Assembly (NCBI RefSeq): GCF_002252625.1
Contig: NZ_NQKW01000023.1
Location: forward strand, 1 to 41,677
Source of the DNA: Synechococcus sp. 1G10
GTDB lineage: Bacteria > Cyanobacteriota > Cyanobacteriia > PCC-6307 > Cyanobiaceae
Direction: 5' to 3'
Length of the DNA: 41,677 nucleotides
Positions 7,890 to 17,154 of the stretch are shown here, piece by piece (the stretch's first letter is position 1; every line of letters starts with the position of its first letter). The notes beneath the pieces are model-generated. The model was given only the letters and a program-made list of their open reading frames with translations, was not told where the DNA came from and did not search any database. The translations under genes and the position numbers were made by a program.

Positions 7890-9025
7890 CGCCTACTACG
7901 CCCCCGACACGCCGTGTGATCAAGGTGGGCACCAGCCTGCTGCGTGGCACGGGCCAGCGCGACACCGAAGCGGTGATCGCAGGTCTGGCCGCCAGCCTCA
8001 GCCGCAGGCGCCAGCAGGGTGAGGCCATCGCCCTGGTCACCAGCGGAGCGGTTGGTCTGGGCTGCCATGCCCTGGGCTTCGGCGAGCGCCCGGAAGATGT
8101 GGTGGCCCTTCAGGCGGCCGCCGCCGTGGGCCAGGGTCGGCTGATGCGCCTCTACGAAACGGCCTTCGCCCAGCACGACACCACTGTTGCCCAGGTGCTG
8201 CTCACCCGCGGCGACCTGGCCTCCCGCCGCCGCTACCAGAATGCTTGCCGCACCCTCGAGCAACTGCTGAGCTGGGGCGTGGTGCCCGTGGTCAACGAGA
8301 ACGACACCCTCGCCACCGATGAGCTGCGCTTCGGCGACAACGACACCCTCTCGGCCCTGGTGGCGGTCGCGATCGGAGCCGATGAGCTGGTGCTTCTCAC
8401 CGATGTGGATCGGCTCTATTCGGGTGATCCCCGCAGCGACAGCAGTGCCAGGCCGATCGAGGAAGTGCGGGATCTTCTGGAGCTGGAGCGCCTCAGCGGC
8501 GTAGCCCAGGGTGGCGGCAGCTGGGGCACCGGCGGCATGACCACCAAGCTGGCCGCAGCCCGCATCGCCACGTCCAGCGGTATCTCCGTGCGCCTGGCCG
8601 ACGGCCGCGATCCAGCGGTGCTCGAAGCCCTGCTGGCCGGCGAACGTCTCGGCACCCTCTTCCGCCCCAGCCCCAGCCCCCTGCCCGACCGCAAGGGCTG
8701 GCTGGCCCATGCCCTTCTGCCCAAGGGGGAGCTGCTGATCGACCCGGGTGCCGAGCGTGCCCTGATCGAGCGGGGTGCGTCTCTGCTGGCGGTGGGCATC
8801 CGTGCCGTCAACGGGGAGTTCGAGCGCCGGGATGCCGTGCGGCTGCTGTCGCTGGAGGGGCGGGAGATCGGCCGCGGTCTCTGTGCCCTCAGCAGCACCG
8901 AAGTGGCCCAGGTGCTGGGGCTGCGCAGCCAGGCGGCCGAGACCACCCTTGAGCATGGCGCCGGTGATGCCGTTGTTCACCGCGACCACCTGGTGCTCAC
9001 CACGCCGGCGGCGGTCCGGGGCTGA
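7886..9025 (+). CDS. proB: glutamate 5-kinase
   Basis: ProB phosphorylates glutamate with ATP in the first step of proline synthesis. The 379 residues comprise an amino-acid-kinase domain (about 10-250) with [48 protein letters not shown] and the [12 protein letters not shown] loop. A C-terminal PUA domain follows (about 275-355; [21 protein letters not shown]). All expected substrate-binding residues seem present. Its ATG overlaps the stop of the YqeG-type gene, making it the last member of a four-gene overlapping run from ruvX. Proline feedback through the kinase domain is usual in the family. Confidence 0.97.
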   Translation: MTPTTPPTRRVIKVGTSLLRGTGQRDTEAVIAGLAASLSRRRQQGEAIALVTSGAVGLGCHALGFGERPEDVVALQAAAAVGQGRLMRLYETAFAQHDTTVAQVLLTRGDLASRRRYQNACRTLEQLLSWGVVPVVNENDTLATDELRFGDNDTLSALVAVAIGADELVLLTDVDRLYSGDPRSDSSARPIEEVRDLLELERLSGVAQGGGSWGTGGMTTKLAAARIATSSGISVRLADGRDPAVLEALLAGERLGTLFRPSPSPLPDRKGWLAHALLPKGELLIDPGAERALIERGASLLAVGIRAVNGEFERRDAVRLLSLEGREIGRGLCALSSTEVAQVLGLRSQAAETTLEHGAGDAVVHRDHLVLTTPAAVRG

Positions 9026-9066
9026 GGAGCCGCCCTACGATCCGGCCGCCGGCCGCGATCCCTGGA

Positions 9067-10095
9067 ATGCGCTTCAGCACCTTGCTCACCCACCTGAGCG
9101 AGTTGAGCGAGGGCAGCCCCAGGGACCTGGCCGCTGATCCCGACCTGATCACAGCGGCGGCCGTCGACCGGGCCGCTGCGACGGAGCTGGCCTTTCTCGA
9201 GCCAGGCCACAGCCTGGCCGCATCCCTCGAAACCTGCTCAGCCGGCGCGCTGCTGTTGCCGCCGGATGCCGCCCTGCAGGAGCTCGCCAGTGCCCGCGGC
9301 ATCGCCTGGGTGGCCCTGAAGAATCCGCGGCTGGGCTTCGCTGAAGCCCTGGAGGCCCTGTATCCACCCCGCCGGCTGCCGCCGGGCATCCACCCCAGCG
9401 CCGTGATCGCACTGGGGGCCAGCATTGGCCCTGACGTGCACATCGGCGCTCACGTTGTGGTGGGGGAAGGCTGCGTGATCGGCGCTGGCTCCACCCTCCA
9501 CGCCGGTGCCGTGCTCTACGACGACGTTCAGCTGGCGGAGGGCTGTGAAATTCACGCCAATGCGGTGCTGCACCCCGGCAGCCGCCTGGGCCGTGGCTGT
9601 GTCGTGCACTCCACCGCGGTGGTGGGCTCGGAGGGGTTCGGCTTCGTGCCCACCGCCAGCGGCTGGCGCAAGATGCCCCAGACCGGCCTGGTGGTGCTGG
9701 AGGAGGCGGTGGAGGTGGGCTGTGGCACCACCATCGATCGGCCCTCTGTGGGTGAAACCCGCATCGGCGCCGGCACCAAGATCGACAACCTGGTGCAGAT
9801 CGGCCATGGAGTGGTCACCGGCAGAGGCTGTGCCCTGGCTTCCCAGGTGGGCATCGCCGGCGGCGCCACCCTCGGCGATGGGGTGATCCTGGCCGGACAG
9901 GTGGGAGTGGCTAACCGGGCCAGGATCGGCGATCGCGCCATCGCTTCCTCCAAGTCGGGGATCCACGGGGAGGTGGCCGCCGGCGAGGTGGTGAGCGGCT
10001 ACCCGGCCATCCCCAACCGGTTGTGGCTGCGCTGCTCCGCCGCTTTCAACAAGCTGCCGGAAATGGCAAAGACTCTGCGCCAGCTGCAGAAGTAG
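9067..10095 (+). CDS. lpxD: UDP-3-O-acylglucosamine N-acyltransferase
   Basis: LpxD adds the second fatty acid to UDP-acylglucosamine during lipid A synthesis. The 342-residue protein has an N-terminal uridine-binding region (about 1-105, with the [10 protein letters not shown] and [15 protein letters not shown] segments) and a left-handed beta helix of hexapeptide repeats (about 108-300). The catalytic histidine lies in LVQIGHGVV near residue 246, and the C-terminal helix supports trimerisation. Conserved [16 protein letters not shown] is present. The ATG at 9067 follows proB by 41 bases. It indicates lipid A in the outer membrane even though some marine picocyanobacteria have simplified LPS. 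Confidence 0.96.
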   Translation: MRFSTLLTHLSELSEGSPRDLAADPDLITAAAVDRAAATELAFLEPGHSLAASLETCSAGALLLPPDAALQELASARGIAWVALKNPRLGFAEALEALYPPRRLPPGIHPSAVIALGASIGPDVHIGAHVVVGEGCVIGAGSTLHAGAVLYDDVQLAEGCEIHANAVLHPGSRLGRGCVVHSTAVVGSEGFGFVPTASGWRKMPQTGLVVLEEAVEVGCGTTIDRPSVGETRIGAGTKIDNLVQIGHGVVTGRGCALASQVGIAGGATLGDGVILAGQVGVANRARIGDRAIASSKSGIHGEVAAGEVVSGYPAIPNRLWLRCSAAFNKLPEMAKTLRQLQK

Positions 10096-10120
10096 CCTCG
10101 CGCCCAGCGCTTCCTCCACG

Positions 10121-11194
10121 ATGACCAGCTACCGGATCACCCTGCTCCCCGGCGACGGCATCGGACCGGAAATCACAGCCGTGGCAACGCGCCTGCTCGA
10201 TGCGGTGAGCGCGCGCCATGGCTTCAGCCTCGTCTACGACGAGCAGCCCATCGGCGGCGACGCGATCGACCGCACGGGTGTGCCGCTGCCGGAGACCACC
10301 CTGGCGGCCTGCCGCAGCTCAGACGCCGTGCTGCTGGCGGCGATCGGCAGTCCCCGCTTCGATGCCCTGCCCCGGGAGCAGCGGCCTGAAACCGGCCTGC
10401 TGGGCCTCAGGTCGGGCCTGGGCCTGTTCGCCAACCTGCGGCCGGTGAAGATCATTCCAGCCCTGATCGGAGCCAGCACCCTGCGGCCCGAGGTGATCAC
10501 CGGGGTGGATCTGCTGGTGGTGCGTGAACTCACCGGCGGCATCTACTTCGGCACCCCCAAGGGACGGGTGGTGGCCGATGGCCATGTACGGGCCTTCAAC
10601 ACGATGGTCTACAGCGACTTTGAAATCGACCGCATCGCGCGGGTGGCCTTCCAGCTGGCGAGTGAGCGCAGCAGCAGACTCTGCAGCGTCGACAAGGCCA
10701 ATGTGCTCGATGTCAGCCAGCTCTGGCGCGACCGGGTGGAGGCGATCGCCGCTGAATTCCCCCAGGTGGAGCTCAGCCACCTCTACGTCGACAACGCGGC
10801 GATGCAGCTGGTGCGCTCACCCCGCCAGTTCGATGTGCTGCTCACCGGCAACCTCTTCGGTGACATCCTCAGCGACGAGGCGGCGATGCTCACCGGCTCG
10901 ATCGGCATGCTGCCCTCCGCTTCGCTGGGTGCCGAGGGTCCCGGGCTGTTCGAGCCGGTGCACGGCTCCGCCCCCGACATCGCCGGGGCTGACCTGGCCA
11001 ACCCGATGGCGATGGTGCTCTCCGCCGCGATGATGTTGCGGGTGGGCCTGAAACAGGAGGTGGCCGCCAGCGAGCTGGAAGCGGCGGTCGACCGGGTGCT
11101 CAGCGCCGGCTACCGCACGGGCGACCTGATGGCGGAAGGCTGCACCCAGCTCGGCTGCGCGGCCATGGGCGAGCAGCTTCTGGCGGAGCTCTGA
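10121..11194 (+). CDS. leuB: 3-isopropylmalate dehydrogenase
   Basis: LeuB oxidatively decarboxylates 3-isopropylmalate with NAD+ in leucine synthesis. The 357-residue sequence shows [11 protein letters not shown] at the N-terminus, [15 protein letters not shown] and the substrate-loop [10 protein letters not shown], catalytic [15 protein letters not shown] (the usual tyrosine) and [14 protein letters not shown], and the metal-binding signature [32 protein letters not shown] gives the NAD specificity region. Length and motifs are complete. It lies 25 bases after lpxD and 57 before prk, so it may share transcription with lpxD. Confidence 0.97.
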   Translation: MTSYRITLLPGDGIGPEITAVATRLLDAVSARHGFSLVYDEQPIGGDAIDRTGVPLPETTLAACRSSDAVLLAAIGSPRFDALPREQRPETGLLGLRSGLGLFANLRPVKIIPALIGASTLRPEVITGVDLLVVRELTGGIYFGTPKGRVVADGHVRAFNTMVYSDFEIDRIARVAFQLASERSSRLCSVDKANVLDVSQLWRDRVEAIAAEFPQVELSHLYVDNAAMQLVRSPRQFDVLLTGNLFGDILSDEAAMLTGSIGMLPSASLGAEGPGLFEPVHGSAPDIAGADLANPMAMVLSAAMMLRVGLKQEVAASELEAAVDRVLSAGYRTGDLMAEGCTQLGCAAMGEQLLAEL

Positions 11195-11251
11195 GCGCCA
11201 CCGGTCCGACGACCTGCCAAACTCGCCTTCGCTCTTCCTCCCCCTGCGCCG

Positions 11252-12154
11252 ATGTCCAAGCGTCACCCGGTTGTAGCGGTCACCGGTTCCTCGGGCGCAG
11301 GGACCAGCACCGTCAAGCGTGCCTTCGAGCACATCTTCCAGCGAGAGGGGATCGAGCCAGCGGTTGTCGAAGGTGACAGCTTCCACCGCTTCGAGCGCGG
11401 CCCGATGAAGGAGGAGATGGCACAGGCCCAGGCAACTGGGGTCAACTTCTCCCACTTCGGCCCCGAGGCCAACCTGTTCGACAAGCTCGCCGAGCAATTC
11501 AAGTCCTACGGCGAAACCGGTGGCGGTCAGAAGCGCTACTACCTCCACTCCGTGGAGGAGGCCGCCGAACACAACGCCCGGCTCGGCACCGAGCTGGAGC
11601 CCGGCCAGTTCACCCCGTGGGAGCCGATCCCCACGGGCACCGACCTGCTCTTCTACGAAGGTCTCCACGGCGGTGTGGTGGGCGACGGCTACGACGTGGC
11701 TTCCCTGGTGGACCTGCTGATCGGCGTGGTGCCGATCGCCAACCTGGAGTGGATCCAGAAGATCAGCCGCGACAACGCAGAGCGGGGTTATTCGGCCGAG
11801 ACGATCGTAGACACGATCCTGCGCCGCATGCCCGACTACATCAACCACATCTGCCCGCAGTTCAGCCGCACCGACATCAACTTCCAGCGGGTGCCCACGG
11901 TGGACACCTCGAACCCGTTCATCTGCCGCAACATCCCCACCCCGGATGAGAGCTTCGTGATCATCCACTTCCGCAAGGGAGCCCGTGAGAAATGGGGCAT
12001 CGATTTCTCCTACCTGCTGCGGATGATCAACGGCTCCTTCATGTCGAGCCCCACCAGCATCGTGGTCAACGGCGGCAAGATGGGCTTCGCCATGGAGCTG
12101 ATCCTCACCCCGATCATTCACCGCATGATCGAGGAGAAGAACAAACTCTCCTGA
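11252..12154 (+). CDS. prk: phosphoribulokinase, short alpha-cyanobacterial form
   Basis: PRK makes ribulose-1,5-bisphosphate, the Rubisco substrate, from ribulose-5-phosphate and ATP. The 300-residue protein has P-loop VTGSSGAGTS (about 10-19), EGDSFHRFERGPMK, the catalytic region FYEGLHGGVV, KISRDNAERGYS and a C-terminal FSYLLRMINGSFMS. The P-loop lacks the redox cysteine of plant-type enzymes, and the length matches the class I enzymes of proteobacteria rather than the plastid-like cyanobacterial form of about 330-350 residues. Thioredoxin/CP12 control of the classic kind is therefore less likely; that is inference from family knowledge. No clear promoter is visible in the 57-base gap upstream. 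Confidence 0.96.
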   Translation: MSKRHPVVAVTGSSGAGTSTVKRAFEHIFQREGIEPAVVEGDSFHRFERGPMKEEMAQAQATGVNFSHFGPEANLFDKLAEQFKSYGETGGGQKRYYLHSVEEAAEHNARLGTELEPGQFTPWEPIPTGTDLLFYEGLHGGVVGDGYDVASLVDLLIGVVPIANLEWIQKISRDNAERGYSAETIVDTILRRMPDYINHICPQFSRTDINFQRVPTVDTSNPFICRNIPTPDESFVIIHFRKGAREKWGIDFSYLLRMINGSFMSSPTSIVVNGGKMGFAMELILTPIIHRMIEEKNKLS

Positions 12155-12266
12155 GCGATTAAGCTGCAGGGGCCGATCGGAATGGCTGAGGCCGATTACC
12201 TTCGCCACACCTCCATCATTCGACCCCGTATCCCCGTCGGCTTCCACCGGTTCAGGGAGGACAACC

Positions 12267-12563
12267 ATGCCGTCCTTCGAGATCCGTGGGGCCTCCAATC
12301 CGGGCAATCCTCCGGTGCGCTGGGATCAGATCAACAGCGGTGTGGTCATCAAACAGGCCCGGCGTGTCTACTTCCACTATGTGGAGCAATGCCCGGGGGG
12401 GGCGGAGCCGATCGGGATCGTGCTCGACAGCAACGGTGAAATTGGCCGGGTGGTATTTGAAGCACCCGTGCTGCTGCCGCATGAGCAGTTCGTCCCCCTG
12501 GAGCTGATCCGTGGCCGCAGCGCCGGCCGACCCCGCTCGTTCCGCAATCCCCAGCGCGGCTGA
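12267..12563 (+). CDS. small conserved protein of unknown function
   Basis: A 98-residue soluble protein, beginning MPSFEIRGASNPGNPP, that I cannot assign to a family. It is preceded by an excellent ribosome-binding site (AGGGAGG six bases before the ATG), which strongly supports it as a real, well-translated gene. The predicted structure is mostly beta (VVIKQARRVYFHYV, PIGIVLDSNGEIGRVVFEAPV) with a basic C-terminal tail. It lies 112 bases after prk and 26 before the prepilin peptidase gene. An upstream in-frame stretch lacking such a site is not needed. Co-transcription with prk is possible but unproven. Confidence 0.75.
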   Translation: MPSFEIRGASNPGNPPVRWDQINSGVVIKQARRVYFHYVEQCPGGAEPIGIVLDSNGEIGRVVFEAPVLLPHEQFVPLELIRGRSAGRPRSFRNPQRG

Positions 12564-12589
12564 GCCAACGCCATCCGCGTCCTAGTGCC

Positions 12590-13438
12590 ATGCCTGTGGA
12601 GCCCGACACGGCCGTCCATCTCCTGATCCCCCTGCTGGTAGCCCTGCTTGGGGCGTGCGTCGGCAGCTTTCTCAACGTGGTGGCCTGGAGGCTGCCGCGG
12701 CGGGAGTCACTGGTGCTCCCCGCCAGCCACTGCCCCCGCTGCGGAGTGCCCCTGGCCTGGTATCAGAACCTGCCGGTGCTGGGCTGGCTGCTGCTGCTGG
12801 GTCGCTGCGGCAACTGCCGGGGCCCGATCTCCCCCCGCTACCCCCTGGTGGAACTGCTCTGCGCCGGGCTGTGGGTGGCGGTCCTTCAGGCAAGCCCCAG
12901 TCCCATGGCCGGGACGCCGGCCTGGCTGCAGATCGGTGCGGGCTGGCTGCTGATCAGCTGGCTGATTCCGCTGGTGCTGATCGACTGTGACCACCTCTGG
13001 CTGCCGGAACCCCTCTGCCGCTGGGGTCTGCTGCTGGGTCTGGGAGTCACGCTCGCCGCCGGCCTCAGCCAGTCGGAGGCGGTTTCGCGGGCTCTGCTCT
13101 TCAACCACCTGCTCGCCGCCTGCCTCGGCCTGCTCGGCTTCGAGGGGCTCAGTGCCCTGGCGGAAAAGTTGCTGGGCAAACCGGCCCTGGGGCTGGGCGA
13201 CGCCAAGCTGACCGCCCTGCTGGGAGCGTGGCTCGGACTCACGGGCCTGGGTCTGGCGGTGGCCCTGGCGGTCTTCAGCGGAGCTGCCCTGGGAGTGCTC
13301 GGCCGCCTGAGCGGCCGGCTCGGGCCCTCCCAACCCTTTCCCTTCGGCCCCTTTCTCGCTCTTGGTGGCGTGGCGGTCTGGCTGGTGGGGGAGGGCTGGT
13401 GGCTGCAGCAATGGAGCCGGTGGGGCGCCACCCTTTAA
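12590..13438 (+). CDS. pilD: prepilin leader peptidase / N-methyltransferase
   Basis: PilD cleaves and methylates type IV prepilins in the inner membrane. The 282-residue protein starts with a membrane helix and the GSFLNVVAWRLPR signature. A cysteine tetrad follows (C48/C51 in CPRC, C73/C76 in CGNC) for the methyltransferase domain, then about seven membrane helices. The two catalytic aspartates of the A24 peptidase family are in LIDCDHLWLPE and GLGDAKLTA. All key residues are present, so type IV pili or a related competence apparatus is expected elsewhere in the genome. It is close to accD (34-base gap), which begins with GTG. Confidence 0.95.
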   Translation: MPVEPDTAVHLLIPLLVALLGACVGSFLNVVAWRLPRRESLVLPASHCPRCGVPLAWYQNLPVLGWLLLLGRCGNCRGPISPRYPLVELLCAGLWVAVLQASPSPMAGTPAWLQIGAGWLLISWLIPLVLIDCDHLWLPEPLCRWGLLLGLGVTLAAGLSQSEAVSRALLFNHLLAACLGLLGFEGLSALAEKLLGKPALGLGDAKLTALLGAWLGLTGLGLAVALAVFSGAALGVLGRLSGRLGPSQPFPFGPFLALGGVAVWLVGEGWWLQQWSRWGATL

Positions 13439-13471
13439 TGGTTTCACCGCTCCGTTGCCAGGTCCAATCCC

Positions 13472-14347
13472 GTGTCCCTGTTCGACTGGTTCGCCGATCG
13501 CCGCAAAGCCAATCCGGTCGTGCGCGCCACCCAGGAAGTCGACGATGGGGACGGGCTGTGGAGCAAGTGCCCGGAATGCGGGCTGGTGGTGTACCGCAAG
13601 GATCTGATTGCCAACGCCAGCGTCTGCAGTGGCTGCTCGTACCACCACCGCATCGACAGCGATGCCCGCATCCGGGTGATCGCCGATGAGGGCAGCTTCA
13701 GAGCCATCGACACCGAGCTGGCCCCCACTGATCCACTCGCCTTCAAAGACCGTCGCAGCTACGCCGACCGTTTGCGCGACACCCAGCAATCCACTGGGCT
13801 GCGTGATGCCGTGGTCACCGGCCACTGCCGCCTGGAGGGCCTGCCTCTCTCCCTCGGGGTGATGGATTTCCGCTTCATGGGGGGCTCGATGGGCTCCGTG
13901 GTGGGCGAAAAGCTCACCCGGCTGATCGAGCAGGCCACCGAACTCCGCCAGCCTCTGATGATCGTCTGCGCCTCCGGCGGCGCCCGCATGCAGGAGGGGA
14001 TGCTCAGCCTGATGCAGATGGCCAAGATCTCAGGTGCCCTGCAACGCCACCGCCAGCAGAATCTGCTCTACATCCCCCTGCTCACCCACCCCACCACCGG
14101 CGGGGTCACGGCCAGCTTCGCCATGCTTGGTGATCTGATCCTGGCCGAGCCCAAGGCGCTGATCGGCTTTGCCGGGCGCCGGGTGATCGAGCAGACCCTG
14201 CGCGAAAAACTGCCGGAAGGCTTCCAGACCGCCGAATACCTGCAGGAGCATGGCTTCGTGGATCTGATCGTGCCGCGAACCCGACTGCGCAGCACTCTCG
14301 CCAGCCTGTTGAGACTGCACGGCGTCAGCGTTCCTGTAGCGGCATGA
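13472..14347 (+). CDS. accD: acetyl-CoA carboxylase carboxyltransferase subunit beta
   Basis: AccD pairs with AccA to transfer CO2 from biotin to acetyl-CoA, the first committed step of fatty acid synthesis. The 291-residue protein has the N-terminal zinc ribbon (C33, C36, C52, C55) and the carboxyltransferase core with [33 protein letters not shown] and the [17 protein letters not shown] oxyanion region. The start is GTG at 13472 (GTG TCC CTG TTC). Its stop overlaps the ATG of the next gene (ATGA at 14344-14347), coupling it to a small secreted protein. Confidence 0.97.
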   Translation: MSLFDWFADRRKANPVVRATQEVDDGDGLWSKCPECGLVVYRKDLIANASVCSGCSYHHRIDSDARIRVIADEGSFRAIDTELAPTDPLAFKDRRSYADRLRDTQQSTGLRDAVVTGHCRLEGLPLSLGVMDFRFMGGSMGSVVGEKLTRLIEQATELRQPLMIVCASGGARMQEGMLSLMQMAKISGALQRHRQQNLLYIPLLTHPTTGGVTASFAMLGDLILAEPKALIGFAGRRVIEQTLREKLPEGFQTAEYLQEHGFVDLIVPRTRLRSTLASLLRLHGVSVPVAA

Positions 14348-14745
14348 AGAACGGACTGCGGCGTTTTCTCCGGGCCGCTGTGGTGGCGGTGGCACTGCTG
14401 GCGATCAGCCTGGCGGCAGGGCCTGCCACTGCCTGGGCGGGTCCGGTGAACTGGCAGGAGGTGCCAGAGAGCCCGGCAGGCCGCCAGTGGTGGGACACGG
14501 GCAGCCTGCGCCTCAGCCGTGGCGGTGAGCTTTCGGTGCTCACCCGCTTCCAGCCGGCCTCCGAAGATCAAGGCCAGCTCTACGTGATGGAGCTCGACTG
14601 CGATCAGGGGCTCTACCGCGACACTTCCGTGAACGGCTTGCCCCGATTCAAAGCCGAGTGGCAGCCCACGGGCGGCGATTCTCTGATCAGCGATGTACTC
14701 GATCAGGCCTGCGCGGCCGGCACCGAGCTGCTGGCATCCCGTTGA
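14344..14745 (+). CDS. small exported protein of unknown function
   Basis: A 133-residue protein with a textbook Sec signal peptide: basic [10 protein letters not shown], a hydrophobic core ([17 protein letters not shown]) and a likely AWA|GP cleavage site near residue 32. There is no lipobox cysteine. The mature part (about 100 residues) contains W-rich [21 protein letters not shown] and one cysteine pair (DCDQG, DQACAAG) that could form a disulphide. The family is not known to me, but similar short exported proteins occur in picocyanobacteria. The start overlaps accD by four bases, so it is translated from the accD transcript. Confidence 0.8.
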   Translation: MKNGLRRFLRAAVVAVALLAISLAAGPATAWAGPVNWQEVPESPAGRQWWDTGSLRLSRGGELSVLTRFQPASEDQGQLYVMELDCDQGLYRDTSVNGLPRFKAEWQPTGGDSLISDVLDQACAAGTELLASR

Positions 14746-14760
14746 TCCACTGAACCCCCC

Positions 14761-15858
14761 ATGAATCAGCCACTCCAGGTCGCCGTGGCCGGCCTCGGCT
14801 TCGGAGAGAAGGTGCACCTGCCCGCCTTGCGGGCCTGCCCGGGCACGGAGCCGGTGGCCCTCTGGCACCCAAGAGCCGAACGCCTGGAGGCCGCCTGCCG
14901 GGCAGCTGAGTTGCCGGGCCACAGCGACTTTGCAGCGCTGCTGGCGGATCCTGCCGTGGAAGCTTTGGTGATCGCCACCACGCCAGGTCCCCGCTTCGAG
15001 CTGGCCCGGGCCGCCCTGGAAGCCGGCAAGCATCTGCTGCTGGAGAAACCCGTCGCCTTGGAGGTGGCCCAGGTCCGGGCGCTGAGGCGGCTGGCGATCG
15101 AGCGGGGCCTCAGCGTGGCGGTGGATTTCGAGTACCGCGCTGTGCCGGTCTTCCAGCAGCTGAAGGCGCTGCTGAGCCAGGGAGTGCTGGGGGACCCCTG
15201 GCTGGTGCGCTTCGACTGGCTGATGAGCAGCCGCGCCGATCCCGGCAGGGCCTTCAGCTGGGCGTCCCAACGCTCTGAAGGTGGCGGTGTGCTCGGCTCC
15301 CTCGGCACCCATGCCTTCGACAGCCTGGAGTGGTTGGTGGGGCCGGTGCGCCAGCTGAGCGCCAGCCTCTCCACCGCCATCCACCAGCGTCCTCTGCCCT
15401 CAAGCCCTGAGAGATCAGGAGTAGTCGACGCCGACGATGTGGCCCTGCTTCAGCTTGAGCTCGAAACATCCTCAGGGGCGTCGGTGCCAGCCCAGCTCAG
15501 CCTCGCTTCGGTCACCCGCTCCGGCCGGGGCTGCTGGCTTGAGTTCCATGGCAGCGAGGCGACGCTGATCCTGGGCAGCGACAACCAGGCCGACTATGTG
15601 CACGGCTTCCACCTCTGGCTGGCCCGGCCTGGTGAGCAGCTTCAGCCGGTACCGGCGGATCCAGCCCTGGCCTTTGGCCGCACCTGGGCCGACGGCCGCA
15701 TCGCCCCGGTGGCGCGCCTGCAGGGCTGGTGGAGCGACAGCGTGCGCGAAGGACGCCCCATGCTGCCGGGCCTGGCGGAAGGAGAACGCAGCCAGCTCTG
15801 CTGCGACCTCGCCCTCGAGTCCGCTGCCAGCGGCATGCGCCAGAACCTCGGCAGCTGA
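14761..15858 (+). CDS. Gfo/Idh/MocA-family NAD(P)-dependent oxidoreductase
   Basis: This 365-residue protein has an N-terminal Rossmann domain (VAVAGLGFGEKVHLPAL, then ALVIATTPGPRFELA) and the family signature HLLLEKPVALEV with the catalytic-type Lys-Pro near residue 100. A C-terminal alpha/beta substrate domain follows, with VDFEYRAVPVF and GGGVLGSLGTHAFDSLEWL, the latter supplying the usual aspartate/histidine pair. Members reduce or oxidise sugars, inositols or biliverdin; the substrate here cannot be told. It sits 15 bases after the exported protein and likely ends the accD operon. A serine/proline insertion near residues 210-225 (LPSSPERSG) is unlike the family core. Confidence 0.9.
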   Translation: MNQPLQVAVAGLGFGEKVHLPALRACPGTEPVALWHPRAERLEAACRAAELPGHSDFAALLADPAVEALVIATTPGPRFELARAALEAGKHLLLEKPVALEVAQVRALRRLAIERGLSVAVDFEYRAVPVFQQLKALLSQGVLGDPWLVRFDWLMSSRADPGRAFSWASQRSEGGGVLGSLGTHAFDSLEWLVGPVRQLSASLSTAIHQRPLPSSPERSGVVDADDVALLQLELETSSGASVPAQLSLASVTRSGRGCWLEFHGSEATLILGSDNQADYVHGFHLWLARPGEQLQPVPADPALAFGRTWADGRIAPVARLQGWWSDSVREGRPMLPGLAEGERSQLCCDLALESAASGMRQNLGS

Positions 15859-15883
15859 GCCTGAAGCCGAGGCCGCTGGGACC

Positions 15884-15908
15884 TCATTTTCAGGGGATCG
15901 ACTAGATT
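15884..15908 (+). promoter_or_regulatory. possible fbaA promoter
   Basis: The 144-base gap before fbaA contains a locally AT-rich stretch with TAGATT at 15903-15908, a plausible -10 box of the TAnnnT type. No convincing -35 box lies at the right distance. Transcription from here would give a leader of about 90 bases before the fbaA ATG. This is a weak prediction from composition only. Confidence 0.3.
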
Positions 15909-16002
15909 ATTTCCAGCCCGCGTCAAGGTCCCGACGCCGGTGATCCGGTCCTCCGGGGCCGAACCTGACGCATCACCCACCCAACCTCCAGAGGTTTTTC
16001 CC

Positions 16003-17076
16003 ATGGCCCTCGTTCCGCTTCGGCTGCTCCTCGACCACGCCGCTGAGAACGGCTATGGCATTCCAGCTTTCAACGTCAACAACCTGGAGCAGGTCCAGTC
16101 GATCATGGAGGCGGCCTACGAAACCGACAGCCCGGTGATCCTGCAGGCCTCACGCGGAGCACGCCAGTACGCCGGTGAGATTTTCCTGCGTCACCTGATC
16201 ATCGCCGCCACCGAAACCTATCCAGACATCCCGGTGGTGATGCACCAGGACCACGGCAACAGCCCGGCCACCTGCTTCGGTGCCGCCGCCAATGGCTTCA
16301 CCTCCGTGATGATGGATGGATCACTGGAAGCCGACGCCAAGACCCCAGCCAGCTACGACTACAACGTGGCCGTCACCAAGGAAGTGGTGGATGTGGCCCA
16401 TGCCATCGGCGTGAGCGTTGAAGGCGAGCTCGGTTGCCTCGGATCGCTGGAAACCGGCAAGGGTGAAGCCGAAGACGGCCACGGGTTCGAAGGTGCGCTC
16501 TCGCGCGAGCAGCTGCTCACCGATCCTGCCGAAGCCGCCGACTTCGTCGCCAAAACCAAGGTGGATGCCCTGGCGATCGCCATCGGCACCAGCCACGGCG
16601 CCTACAAGTTCACCCGCAAGCCCACCGGCGAAGTGCTGGCCATTTCCCGCATTGCCGAGATCCACAAGGCGATACCCAACACCCACCTGGTGATGCACGG
16701 CTCCAGCTCCGTGCCCCAGGAATGGCTCGACATGATCAACAAGTACGGCGGTGCCATCCCCGAAACCTATGGCGTGCCGGTGGAAGAGATCCAGAACGGC
16801 ATCAGGAATGGCGTCCGCAAGATCAACATCGACACCGACAACCGTCTGGCCTTCACCGCCGCTGTGCGTGAAGCCGCCTTCAAGGATCCCGCCAACTTCG
16901 ACCCCCGCCACTTCAACAAGCCGGCCCGGGCCTACATGAAGAAGGTGTGCCTTGATCGCTACCAGCAGTTCTGGTGTGCCGGCCAGGCCAGCAAGATCAA
17001 GCAGCAGAACATCAACTACTACGCCGCTCTCTACGCCAAGGGCGCCCTCGATCCCAAGACCGCTGTATCCGTCTGA
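16003..17076 (+). CDS. fbaA: class II fructose-1,6-/sedoheptulose-1,7-bisphosphate aldolase
   Basis: The enzyme condenses dihydroxyacetone phosphate with an aldose phosphate in the Calvin cycle and gluconeogenesis. The 357-residue protein matches the Calvin-type class II enzymes: [10 protein letters not shown] holds the catalytic aspartate (D83) and zinc histidine (H84), [14 protein letters not shown] the glutamate region, and MHGSSSVP and [10 protein letters not shown] the later metal and phosphate sites. I chose the ATG at 16003 because [13 protein letters not shown] is the family's start and AGAGG lies 9 bases upstream; an open frame extends to 15940 without merit. A strong terminator follows at 17121-17145, so the gene is probably monocistronic. 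Confidence 0.96.
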   Translation: MALVPLRLLLDHAAENGYGIPAFNVNNLEQVQSIMEAAYETDSPVILQASRGARQYAGEIFLRHLIIAATETYPDIPVVMHQDHGNSPATCFGAAANGFTSVMMDGSLEADAKTPASYDYNVAVTKEVVDVAHAIGVSVEGELGCLGSLETGKGEAEDGHGFEGALSREQLLTDPAEAADFVAKTKVDALAIAIGTSHGAYKFTRKPTGEVLAISRIAEIHKAIPNTHLVMHGSSSVPQEWLDMINKYGGAIPETYGVPVEEIQNGIRNGVRKINIDTDNRLAFTAAVREAAFKDPANFDPRHFNKPARAYMKKVCLDRYQQFWCAGQASKIKQQNINYYAALYAKGALDPKTAVSV

Positions 17077-17120
17077 GTCTTTCTTAGGCTCAACCCACAC
17101 ACGCGTTCGCACCCGATCCA

Positions 17121-17145
17121 GGGAGCCCCAAAGGCTCCCTTTTTT
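17121..17145 (+). terminator. intrinsic terminator of fbaA
   Basis: GGGAGCC (17121-17127) pairs with GGCTCCC (17133-17139) around a 5-base loop and is followed directly by six T residues. It lies 45 bases after the fbaA stop and just before the 3' end of the convergent UPF0182 gene. On the minus strand no T-run follows, so it acts mainly in the fbaA direction. Confidence 0.93.
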
Positions 17146-17154
17146 CATGTCTGC

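Noticed and set aside
10817-12307. A 496-codon minus-strand frame opposite leuB and prk
   Set aside because: It is a shadow of two clearly identified enzymes in GC-rich DNA, with His/Gly/Ala-rich composition and no motifs.
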